Shown here in pieces: positions 1-5,734 of a DNA stretch of 6,946 nt; the stretch's first letter is position 1, and each line of letters starts with the position of its first letter. Origin of the DNA: Gammaproteobacteria bacterium (GTDB lineage Bacteria; Pseudomonadota; Gammaproteobacteria; J044). Position numbers and translations under genes: made by a program. Where the stretch lies: NCBI GenBank assembly GCA_003696465.1, contig RFHG01000576.1:1-6946 (forward strand). Reading direction: 5' to 3'. Below the pieces are notes generated by a model that did not search any database, was not told the DNA's origin, and saw only the letters and a program-made list of their open reading frames with translations.

Positions 1-14
1 AAGGGCAGGGACCG

Positions 15-1328
15 ATGCACAAGCTGCCGCCGGTTTCCGGGCTTGCCCCAGCAGCAGGACTGGATGAGCCGGGTCGCAAGGCAAACGGCGAGGACGAAAA
101 CCTGCCCAAGATCTGGGTGGTCGATGATGATCCGGTCAATCTCGAAGTGGCCGGAACACTGCTCGATCCAAACGAGTTCAGGGTGCGCCGGTTCAGCGAC
201 GGACGCACGTTGCTCGATGCTCTGTTCAGGGAGCAGCGGCGTCCCGATCTGATCCTGCTCGACCTGATGATGCCGGATGTCGACGGGTTCGATGTCTGTG
301 CCCGGGTACGAGAGCATTTCGATGCCCTGCATCTGCCCATCCTCGTGGTAACCGCCCGGGTCGACGAGGAAAGCATTGCCCGCGCCTTCTCCCTTGGCTG
401 CAACGACTATCTGGTCAAGCCGTTTGTTTCCGGCGAATTGCTGGCCCGGGTACGTGCCCATCTGAGTGCGCACGCCCTGGTGGAGCAGATGGAGGAAAAC
501 AAGGCGCTCAAGGCCGAAATCAAGCTGCGCAGGCAGACCGAGGCGCTTCTGCTGCGGGCCCAGTCGATCCTGGGCAACCTCATCGAGTTCAGTTCGGAGG
601 GGGTCATCGCCTTCGATCAGGATGGCCGCCTGCTGTGTGCCAACAGCGCCGCCCAGGCGATTCTCGGTCTGGACGAGGGGCAGCAGTTCCTCGATGACCT
701 GTCCCCCACGCTGACCCGCATCCTGCTCTATTCAGAAGAGGATCTGCGCGCCGCCAGGGGCGAATTGAACGAGCTCATCGACCTGCGCGGAGGTGGCCAG
801 GTTCAGGCCCTGATCCGTGCCAGTTGCTACGAGGGCGGGCGCATCTATTACGCCGTTCTGGGCAGTCTGAGGGAGTCGGCGCAAACCCCTGCCCAGTCCG
901 CACGGCTGCAGGCGCTGGATGCTGCTTTCAACGCCGTGGGCGAGGCCATGATCGAGCGCAATGCCGGAGGCAGTGTGGCCGAGCCGATGGCCTGCCCGGT
1001 TGCGGACAAGGACGAGCAGGACCAGCTCTTCAAGACCGTGATCGTGGATGCCATGACGACCAGCCTGCAGGCCTGGAAGCAGTACACGCACCGAACCAAG
1101 ATCGACCTGGCCGAGGACAGTGGCCTGTGGACCGTCTATCTGGACAAGTCGACACCGGTTACCCGCACGCTGGACCGTTATCTGAAGCTGGATACGGTAC
1201 CCAAGCGCCCGCGCTGGCGGCGCGTTTTGCAGACCATCGAGTTTGTCATGGAGCACGTGCCAAGAGATACCCGTGAGCATGCCATGCTGGCGCAGCTGCG
1301 CGACCGGATCATCGAACTCTCGCCCTGA
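15..1328 (+). CDS. Response regulator: receiver, PAS-like domain and unassigned C-terminal domain
   Basis: Two-component response regulator of 437 residues, probably cytoplasmic. The receiver domain spans about residues 32-150 and is complete: acidic pocket D37-D39 in VVDDDP, phosphoacceptor D83 in LLDLMMPD, T113, and K135 in the motif DYLVKPF. A charged helix likely to form a coiled coil follows (about 150-185). Then comes a PAS-like domain (about 186-285, with EGVIAFDQDGRLLCAN), a low-complexity linker, and a C-terminal domain (about 333-437) that I cannot assign. There is no GGDEF, EAL, HD-GYP, histidine kinase or familiar winged-helix output. The C-terminal part contains LAEDSGLW, TRTLDRYL and RPRWRRVL, which could be a helix-turn-helix-like unit, but that is inference. 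The start has AAGGG at 1-5 as a possible ribosome site. The frame stays open to the window edge, so a start further upstream is possible. A partner kinase may lie upstream, out of view. Its signal and target are unknown. Confidence 0.88.
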   Translation: MHKLPPVSGLAPAAGLDEPGRKANGEDENLPKIWVVDDDPVNLEVAGTLLDPNEFRVRRFSDGRTLLDALFREQRRPDLILLDLMMPDVDGFDVCARVREHFDALHLPILVVTARVDEESIARAFSLGCNDYLVKPFVSGELLARVRAHLSAHALVEQMEENKALKAEIKLRRQTEALLLRAQSILGNLIEFSSEGVIAFDQDGRLLCANSAAQAILGLDEGQQFLDDLSPTLTRILLYSEEDLRAARGELNELIDLRGGGQVQALIRASCYEGGRIYYAVLGSLRESAQTPAQSARLQALDAAFNAVGEAMIERNAGGSVAEPMACPVADKDEQDQLFKTVIVDAMTTSLQAWKQYTHRTKIDLAEDSGLWTVYLDKSTPVTRTLDRYLKLDTVPKRPRWRRVLQTIEFVMEHVPRDTREHAMLAQLRDRIIELSP

Positions 1329-1383
1329 TCCCGCATTCGTTCCGTCCGCCTTTCTGCAGCGGCCGGGGCAGGGCCGGTTCACT

Positions 1384-1413
1384 TTTCTACGGGCGCATCA
1401 TGCAGGCTATAAT
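1384..1413 (+). promoter_or_regulatory. Probable sigma-70 promoter of the CbbY-like gene
   Basis: A perfect -10 hexamer TATAAT lies at 1408-1413, about 27 bp before the ATG, and predicts a start near 1420 and a very short leader. The -35 side is poor: TTTCTA at 1384-1389 with an 18-bp spacer matches only 3 of 6. A 5-bp GC stem at 1360-1376 followed by a loose T-rich run is the only hint of a terminator for the preceding regulator gene. So the phosphatase gene may be transcribed alone or also by read-through. Confidence 0.6.
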
Positions 1414-1439
1414 GCGCGCCCCCATCCGTGGAGCACATC

Positions 1440-2201
1440 ATGAGCGAACTCAAGGCGCTGATTTTTGACGTGGACGGTACCCTGGCCGATACCGAGCGGC
1501 ATGGTCACCGGGTGGCCTTCAACGAGGCCTTTCGGGAGCACGGTCTCGACTGGCACTGGGACGAGGAACTGTATGGCGAACTGCTGGCCATTACCGGCGG
1601 CAAGGAGCGCATACGGCACTATCTTGCCGGCCACCATCCCGAGTTTCTGCAGCGTTCGGATATCGATGAGCTGATTCCGGAGCTGCACAAGGCCAAGACC
1701 CGCCACTACCTGGCACTGCTCGCCGAGGGACGCATTCCCTTGCGGCCCGGCGTCGAGCGCCTGCTGCGCGAGGCCATGGACGAGGGGTTGCGGCTGGCCA
1801 TTGCCACCACCACCACCCCCGAGAATGTCACGGCACTGCTGGCCGCCACCCTGGGCGAGGACAGCATCGGCTGGTTCGAGGTGATCGGCGCCGGTGACAT
1901 CGTTCCGGCCAAGAAACCGGCACCCGACATTTACCACTGGACGCTCGATCAGATGGGGCTTCCTGCCGAAGAGGCGCTTGCGCTCGAGGATTCCCGCAAT
2001 GGCCTGCGTGCGGCCAGCGATGCCGGTTTGCGCAGCCTGATTACCACCAATGGCTACACCGCCCAGGAGGATTTCGACGGGGCGGCCCTGGTGGTCGACA
2101 GCCTCGGTGAACCGGGCAGCCCGATGCGTATCCTCCAGGGTGAGCTGACCGGCCATGAATGGATCACGCCAGCCGCCCTGCGTGATCTGCACGCGGCCTG
2201 A
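1440..2201 (+). CDS. cbbY: CbbY-like HAD-superfamily sugar phosphatase
   Basis: HAD-superfamily hydrolase of 253 residues, cytoplasmic. All four HAD motifs are visible: motif I FDVDGTLAD with nucleophile D10 and acid/base D12; motif II Thr in ATTTT (about 122-126); motif III Lys in AKKPAPD (158-159); motif IV ALEDSRNG with E183 and D184. A helical cap lies between motifs I and II. The cap sequences WDEELYGELL and TGGKERI, with LRPGV after the cap, match what I recall of proteobacterial CbbY, which hydrolyses xylulose-1,5-bisphosphate, a misfire product that inhibits Rubisco. If that assignment holds, the host may fix CO2 by the Calvin cycle, although no Rubisco gene is visible here. A beta-phosphoglucomutase or phosphoglycolate phosphatase-like role is the main alternative. 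An in-frame GTG at 1428 would add four residues, but the GGAG at 1430-1433, 6 nt before ATG 1440, supports the ATG. The gene ends 3 bp from convergent xseA. Confidence 0.85.
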   Translation: MSELKALIFDVDGTLADTERHGHRVAFNEAFREHGLDWHWDEELYGELLAITGGKERIRHYLAGHHPEFLQRSDIDELIPELHKAKTRHYLALLAEGRIPLRPGVERLLREAMDEGLRLAIATTTTPENVTALLAATLGEDSIGWFEVIGAGDIVPAKKPAPDIYHWTLDQMGLPAEEALALEDSRNGLRAASDAGLRSLITTNGYTAQEDFDGAALVVDSLGEPGSPMRILQGELTGHEWITPAALRDLHAA

Positions 2202-2204
2202 GGG

Positions 2205-3569
2205 TCAGTCTTCCCCGGGGCGGATTGCCTCGACCCGGCAATCGATCCAGCCGTCCCGCAGTCGCAGGCTGACAGGATCACCCGCGCTGGTGTCCCGGAC
2301 GCTCTTCAACAGCCGCCCCTCGGCGGTCAGCGGCAGGGCGTAGCCGCGCTCGAGCGTGGTCAGGGGGCTGTATGCATGCAGCCGCCCGGCTACCGCCTGC
2401 AGCTGCTGACGGCGTGTCTTCAGCAAATGATCCATGCCGCCCTTCAGACGCTGTTGCAGGGTTTCGCACTGGCGCTCCATGCCCTGCAGGCGCATCAGCG
2501 GGGCCTGCTGGCGCAGACGGGCAGCAAGATGGTCCAGCCGCTGCCGGTGATGACGCAGGGTGATGCGCAAGCCGTTTCCGAGGCGCTGTTCCAGCTCGTC
2601 CACCCGCAGCATGAGCTGTTCCAGACGGCGCCGGGGGTGCTGTTGCCGAAGCCGCTGGTACAGATGGCCCAGATGCAGGGCTGCATCTTCCAGCCGCCGC
2701 AGCATGGCGTCCTCCAGCGCCTGCCGGTAACCCTGGCAGCGGGCCGCAAGTTCCGCACCGTCGGGGCTGACCAGCTCCGCGGCTGCCGAAGGGGTCGGGG
2801 CGCGCAGGTCGGCCACGAAGTCGGCGATGGTGTAGTCGGTTTCGTGGCCCACGGCCGAGACCACGGGAATGGCGCAATCGGCAATGGCGCGGGCCACGCG
2901 CTCGTCGTTGAAGGCCTGCAGATCCTCCAGCGAGCCGCCCCCGCGGGCCAGGATGAGCACATCGCATACGGCCTCGCTGCAGGCCCGCTGCAATGCCTCG
3001 ACAAGGGCGGGCACAGCCTCGGCCCCCTGTACCGGGACCGGGTACAGCAGCACGGGAAGGGCGGGAAAGCGACGTTGCAGCACATGCAGGATGTCGCGAA
3101 TCACGGCACCGCTGGGCGAGGTGATGACACCCAGGCATGCGGGGAAGACGGGGAGGGCCTGCTTGCGTGATTCATCGAACAGCCCCTCGGCAGCCAGCCG
3201 TTCGCGCAACGCCTCGAAGGCCCGTTGCAGGGCACCATGGCCCGCTTCCTCCATATGCTCGACGATGAGCTGGAAGTTGCCCCGTTGTTCATACAGGCTG
3301 ACCCGGGCCCGTACCAGAACCTGCATGCCCTGTTCGGGACGGAAGCGGACCAGTCGGTTACGGCCCCGGAACATGGCACAGCTCACCTGGGCCTCGCTGT
3401 CCTTGAGGGTGAAGTACCAGTGTCCGGAGGCAGGCCTGGAAAGATTGGAGATTTCGCCCTCGACCCAGATGAGGGGAAAGTGCCCCTCGAGCAGCGCGCG
3501 GACCTCGCGATTCAGCTCGGAGACCTGGAAAATATGCCGGGGGTCGTGTGACTCGTCTTCATCCTGCAT
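2205..3569 (-). CDS. xseA: Exodeoxyribonuclease VII large subunit
   Basis: Large catalytic subunit of exonuclease VII, which with several copies of XseB degrades single-stranded DNA in both directions into oligonucleotides during repair. From ATG 3569 it has 454 residues, close to the E. coli length. The N-terminal OB fold (about 10-105) begins IFQVSELN and includes SGHWYFTLKD. The catalytic domain has D159 in IRDILHVL, R209 in ARGGGSLEDL, and H242 and D245 in SAVGHETDYTIADF, equivalent to residues proposed as catalytic in the E. coli enzyme. A long Arg/Gln/Leu-rich coiled coil (about 275-395) precedes the C-terminal motif SPLTTLERGYAL and a final small strand region ending in RPGED. A TTG at 3587 would add six residues; neither start has a Shine-Dalgarno sequence, and the ATG fits homologues better. 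xseB is not in the window. Its 3' end faces the phosphatase gene. Confidence 0.97.
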   Translation of the reverse strand: MQDEDESHDPRHIFQVSELNREVRALLEGHFPLIWVEGEISNLSRPASGHWYFTLKDSEAQVSCAMFRGRNRLVRFRPEQGMQVLVRARVSLYEQRGNFQLIVEHMEEAGHGALQRAFEALRERLAAEGLFDESRKQALPVFPACLGVITSPSGAVIRDILHVLQRRFPALPVLLYPVPVQGAEAVPALVEALQRACSEAVCDVLILARGGGSLEDLQAFNDERVARAIADCAIPVVSAVGHETDYTIADFVADLRAPTPSAAAELVSPDGAELAARCQGYRQALEDAMLRRLEDAALHLGHLYQRLRQQHPRRRLEQLMLRVDELEQRLGNGLRITLRHHRQRLDHLAARLRQQAPLMRLQGMERQCETLQQRLKGGMDHLLKTRRQQLQAVAGRLHAYSPLTTLERGYALPLTAEGRLLKSVRDTSAGDPVSLRLRDGWIDCRVEAIRPGED

Positions 3570-3575
3570 GTCAGG

Positions 3576-3584
3576 ATTGTAGCA
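3576..3584 (-). promoter_or_regulatory. Extended -10 promoter element of xseA
   Basis: On the minus strand TGCTACAAT is an extended -10 element: TG, one base, then TACAAT (5 of 6 to consensus). Only 6 nt separate it from the xseA ATG at 3569, so transcription would begin at or next to the start codon. Upstream is a T/A-rich run that gives no good -35 but could act like an UP element. The absence of a ribosome site fits a leaderless message. This is inference from sequence only. Confidence 0.5.
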
Positions 3585-3608
3585 CAAGCCAATGAAAATA
3601 AAATAAAA

Positions 3609-3618
3609 TGATGCATCA
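3609..3618. repeat. 10-bp perfect palindrome beside an AT-rich tract
   Basis: TGATGCATCA is a perfect 10-bp palindrome lying between the lipoprotein terminator stem and the xseA promoter. It adjoins a 19-bp tract (3591-3609) that is almost all A and T, which stands out in this GC-rich window. It could be an operator or a chance palindrome; its last base overlaps the terminator T-run. Confidence 0.35.
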
Positions 3619-3646
3619 AAAAGGCCGGCGCCCTGGGACGCCGGCC
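3618..3646 (-). terminator. Rho-independent terminator of the lipoprotein gene
   Basis: Read on the minus strand, an 8-bp all-GC stem GGCCGGCG/CGCCGGCC (3646-3639 with 3630-3623) with an 8-nt loop is followed directly by five T residues (3622-3618). It lies 28 nt past the lipoprotein stop codon. It insulates xseA from lipoprotein transcription, so the two are probably separate units. Confidence 0.9.
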
Positions 3647-3674
3647 CGCTTATCCTTTGGCTCCTGAGACGCTG

Positions 3675-4010
3675 TTACTGGTAACGCGGCCCGGCGTTAC
3701 GCTGTTCCATGGCCTGCTGATAACCCATGCGGGCCTGGAAGCGGGCTTCTTCCAGCAGCTTGCTGGCCTTGTCGAAATCACCCTTGGCAGCAGCAGCCTT
3801 GGCCTTCTTGATGATCTTGCCGATGTCGCGCCACTCGCCGCCGACCGAGGCAGCCTTCTTGCGTTCTGCCTCGACGGCCTTCAGGGTCTCCTCGAATGCT
3901 GCCATGCGCGGATCGGGCCCCTGCTCGTTGGATGCGGTCTGGGTGCCGGCGCAGCCAGCCAGCAGCAGGGTACCGAGCGCCAGGCTCGGGAGCAGTTTGC
4001 TGGTTTTCAT
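3675..4010 (-). CDS. Small lipoprotein resembling SoxXA-binding protein (SoxK/SAXB)
   Basis: A 111-residue exported lipoprotein. The N-terminus has Lys2 and Lys5, a hydrophobic stretch and lipobox LAGC, giving lipidated Cys20. Ala at +2 argues against inner-membrane retention, so an outer-membrane anchor facing the periplasm is likely. The mature part is Lys/Ala/Glu-rich and helical, with GGEWRDIGKIIKKA (57-70), GDFDKASKLLEEA (77-89) and FQARMGYQQAMEQ (91-103). These two or three helices look like a TPR-like hairpin, and the pattern resembles what I remember of SoxXA-binding proteins, which associate with the SoxXA cytochrome of thiosulfate oxidation. No other sox gene is visible, so it may be an unrelated member of the same fold family. 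The ribosome site AGGAGG at 4015-4020 is ideal and 4 nt from the ATG. It has its own promoter and terminator. Confidence 0.85.
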   Translation of the reverse strand: MKTSKLLPSLALGTLLLAGCAGTQTASNEQGPDPRMAAFEETLKAVEAERKKAASVGGEWRDIGKIIKKAKAAAAKGDFDKASKLLEEARFQARMGYQQAMEQRNAGPRYQ

Positions 4011-4049
4011 GGATCCTCCTCAACTACGGGGTTGTCGTTTTGGTATGGT

Positions 4050-4090
4050 GGTCCGCTCGCGGTCGGCCAGGCGACCGGTGCGTGCGGACC
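4050..4090 (-). other. Two-part stem-loop at the 5' end of the lipoprotein transcript
   Basis: GGTCCGC (4050-4056) pairs with GCGGACC (4084-4090), a perfect 7-bp stem. Inside it CGGTCG (4060-4065) pairs with CGACCG (4072-4077), 6 bp with a 6-nt loop; an asymmetric internal loop separates the stems. The predicted transcription start is near 4088, so the RNA would begin with or inside this hairpin, as in 5' stabilising stem-loops. No T-run follows on either strand, so it is not an intrinsic terminator. The ribosome site lies outside it. Confidence 0.45.
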
Positions 4091-4094
4091 TCAC

Positions 4095-4124
4095 ATAGTT
4101 AGCAGTTTCGCGGCAGCAGGTCAA
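4095..4124 (-). promoter_or_regulatory. Probable promoter of the lipoprotein gene
   Basis: On the minus strand a -35 box TTGACC (4124-4119, 5 of 6) is followed after 17-18 bp by TAACTA or AACTAT (within 4101-4095), a weak -10 box helped by a TG at the extended -10 position. This predicts a leader of about 75-80 nt before the ATG at 4010. The promoter faces away from guaB and its -35 is about 40 bp from the guaB -35. Confidence 0.5.
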
Positions 4125-4138
4125 ACGCGGGGCGAGCA

Positions 4139-4162
4139 TGCCTGTTCTCTTGCCTGTTCTCT
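4139..4162. repeat. Perfect tandem 12-bp direct repeat between divergent promoters
   Basis: TGCCTGTTCTCT occurs twice without gap or mismatch at 4139-4150 and 4151-4162. The pair ends 1 bp before the guaB -35 box and begins about 15 bp from the lipoprotein -35. Spacing near one helical turn would place two bound protein units on the same DNA face. No known regulator site is recognised; it does not resemble the PurR operator. Confidence 0.6.
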
Positions 4163-4170
4163 ATGGAGAA
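4157..4170. repeat. 14-bp inverted repeat over the guaB -35 box
   Basis: TTCTC (4157-4161), a 4-bp spacer TATG, then GAGAA (4166-4170) form a perfect dyad. It overlaps the second copy of the 12-bp repeat and covers the guaB -35 hexamer, so a protein bound here could block RNA polymerase. It may be the core of an operator; no regulator can be named. Confidence 0.4.
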
Positions 4171-4192
4171 ATGGCGGTCGGTTCCTTATAAT
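4164..4192 (+). promoter_or_regulatory. Sigma-70 promoter of guaBA
   Basis: -35 box TGGAGA (4164-4169, 4 of 6), a 17-bp spacer and a perfect -10 box TATAAT (4187-4192). The predicted start is near 4199, giving a leader of about 28 nt before the guaB ATG. Confidence 0.72.
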
Positions 4193-4226
4193 TGTTGCCC
4201 ATTTTCCCAGCCGCCCGAGACCGCCC

Positions 4227-5684
4227 ATGCGCATTATTCAGGAAGCACTCACCTTTGACGATGTCCTGCTGGTCCCGGCACATTCCACTGTGCTGCCCAA
4301 GGATGTGGACCTTCGGACCCGCCTGACTCGGGGAATCGAGCTGAACATCCCCCTTGTTTCCGCGGCCATGGATACCGTAACCGAGGCCCGCCTGGCCATT
4401 GCCCTGGCCCAGGAAGGGGGAATCGGCATCATCCACAAGAACATGGGTATCGAGGAGCAGGCCAACGAGGTGCGCAAGGTCAAGAAGTTCGAGAGTGGCA
4501 TCATTCACGACCCGATCACCGTGCCGCCCGATACCACCATCCGTGATGTGCTGGAAATCACGCGCAAGAACAATATCTCCGGTGTCCCGGTCGTGGATGG
4601 CGAGGACCTGGTCGGTATTGTCACCAGCCGCGACCTGCGCTTCGAGACCAATCTGGATGCCCCGGTCTCCACCATCATGACGCCCCGGGAGCGTCTGGTC
4701 ACGGTGCGCGAGGGGGCCAGCAAGGACGAGGTTCAGTCCCTGCTGCACAAGCACCGCATCGAGAAGGTGCTGGTGGTGAACGACGATTTCAAGCTGCGCG
4801 GCATGATCACCGTGAAGGACATCCAGAAGTCGCGTGATTACCCCAATGCGTGCAAGGACGAGCACGAACGCCTGCGGGTAGGTGCTGCAGTCGGCGTTGG
4901 CGCGGGCACCGACGAGCGCGTGGAGGCGCTCGTGGCCGCCGGCGTCGATGTCATCGTGGTCGATACCGCGCATGGTCATTCCCAGGGGGTGCTCGACCGG
5001 GTGGCCTGGGTCAAGAAACACTTCCCCGATGTGCAGGTCATCGGCGGCAACATCGCCACGGCCGAGGCCGCGCTCGACCTGGTCAAGGCCGGGGCCGATG
5101 GCGTCAAGGTGGGCATTGGCCCGGGGTCGATCTGCACCACACGCATCGTGGCCGGTGTCGGCGTGCCCCAGATCACGGCCATCGACAACGTACGCCAGGC
5201 GCTCGAAGGCACCGGCGTGCCATTGATTGCCGATGGCGGGGTGCGCTTCTCGGGCGATCTGGCCAAAGCCATCGCCGCCGGCGCCTACAGCGTGATGATT
5301 GGTGGCATGTTTGCCGGCACCGACGAGGCTCCGGGCGAGGTCGAGCTGTACCAGGGGCGTTCCTACAAGTCGTACCGGGGCATGGGCTCGCTTGGTGCCA
5401 TGCAGCAGGGTTCTTCCGACCGCTACTTCCAGGACAACGAGGGCGAGGTGGAGAAGCTCGTGCCGGAAGGCATCGAGGGGCGCGTGCCGTACAAGGGCAG
5501 CGTACTCACCATCATCTATCAGCTCATTGGTGGGCTGCGCTCCAGCATGGGTTATGTGGGCGCCTCCAGCATCGAGGAGATGCGCACGCGTCCGTCCTTC
5601 GTGCGCGTGACCAACGCCGGCATGCAGGAGAGCCATGTGCACGACGTGACCATTACCAAGGAAGCGCCGAACTACCGTCGCTGA
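4227..5684 (+). CDS. guaB: IMP dehydrogenase
   Basis: Inosine-5'-monophosphate dehydrogenase, 485 residues: oxidises IMP to XMP with NAD+, the committed step of guanine nucleotide synthesis, in the cytosol. The N-terminus MRIIQEALTFDDVLLVP is typical. Two CBS domains (about 93-205) interrupt the TIM barrel and usually mediate nucleotide control and octamer assembly. The catalytic loop GIGPGSICTTR carries nucleophile C303; IADGGVRFSGD (334-344) holds the phosphate-binding region, and the mobile flap has the Arg399-Tyr400 pair in SSDRYFQ. The reading frame stays open 190 codons upstream, but that extension runs antisense through the lipoprotein gene and is not real. A weak GAGA at 4217-4220, 6 nt from the ATG, serves as ribosome site. 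It is the first gene of the operon with guaA and lies divergent to the lipoprotein gene and, beyond it, xseA. Confidence 0.98.
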   Translation: MRIIQEALTFDDVLLVPAHSTVLPKDVDLRTRLTRGIELNIPLVSAAMDTVTEARLAIALAQEGGIGIIHKNMGIEEQANEVRKVKKFESGIIHDPITVPPDTTIRDVLEITRKNNISGVPVVDGEDLVGIVTSRDLRFETNLDAPVSTIMTPRERLVTVREGASKDEVQSLLHKHRIEKVLVVNDDFKLRGMITVKDIQKSRDYPNACKDEHERLRVGAAVGVGAGTDERVEALVAAGVDVIVVDTAHGHSQGVLDRVAWVKKHFPDVQVIGGNIATAEAALDLVKAGADGVKVGIGPGSICTTRIVAGVGVPQITAIDNVRQALEGTGVPLIADGGVRFSGDLAKAIAAGAYSVMIGGMFAGTDEAPGEVELYQGRSYKSYRGMGSLGAMQQGSSDRYFQDNEGEVEKLVPEGIEGRVPYKGSVLTIIYQLIGGLRSSMGYVGASSIEEMRTRPSFVRVTNAGMQESHVHDVTITKEAPNYRR

Positions 5685-5692
5685 CATCCTGC

Positions 5693-5713
5693 CGGGCCGC
5701 CACGGGCGGCCCG
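5693..5713 (+). other. GC hairpin in the guaB-guaA gap
   Basis: Eight nt after the guaB stop, CGGGCCGCC (5693-5701) pairs perfectly with GGCGGCCCG (5705-5713), a 9-bp stem with a 3-nt loop. It is followed by TTCCATTTCC, a broken T-run. It looks like a partial terminator or attenuator, or an RNA-stabilising element that could lower guaA expression relative to guaB. guaA starts 21 nt later. Confidence 0.65.
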
Positions 5714-5734
5714 TTCCATTTCCACAGGCAAGCC

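Noticed and set aside
2..67. Possible tail of an upstream gene overlapping the response regulator start
   Set aside because: An open frame ends at TGA 65-67, but 21 codons show no motif and the upstream part is outside the window.
732..1382. 216-residue minus-strand frame opposite the response regulator
   Set aside because: Codon-bias shadow; the plus-strand protein has clear receiver and PAS-like domains.
1360..1388. Possible terminator after the response regulator
   Set aside because: Only a 5-bp stem CGGCC/GGCCG with a 7-nt loop and an interrupted T-run; too weak to call.
2376..3170. 264-residue plus-strand frame inside xseA
   Set aside because: Antisense to conserved exonuclease VII motifs, with no domain or convincing start.
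3657..4226. A 190-codon in-frame extension upstream of the guaB ATG
   Set aside because: It lies antisense over the lipoprotein gene and across the guaB promoter, while MRIIQEALTFDD at 4227 matches the normal IMP dehydrogenase start.
5717..5727. DnaA-box-like ATTTCCACA upstream of guaA
   Set aside because: Only 7 of 9 to the consensus, single copy, with no origin-like context.
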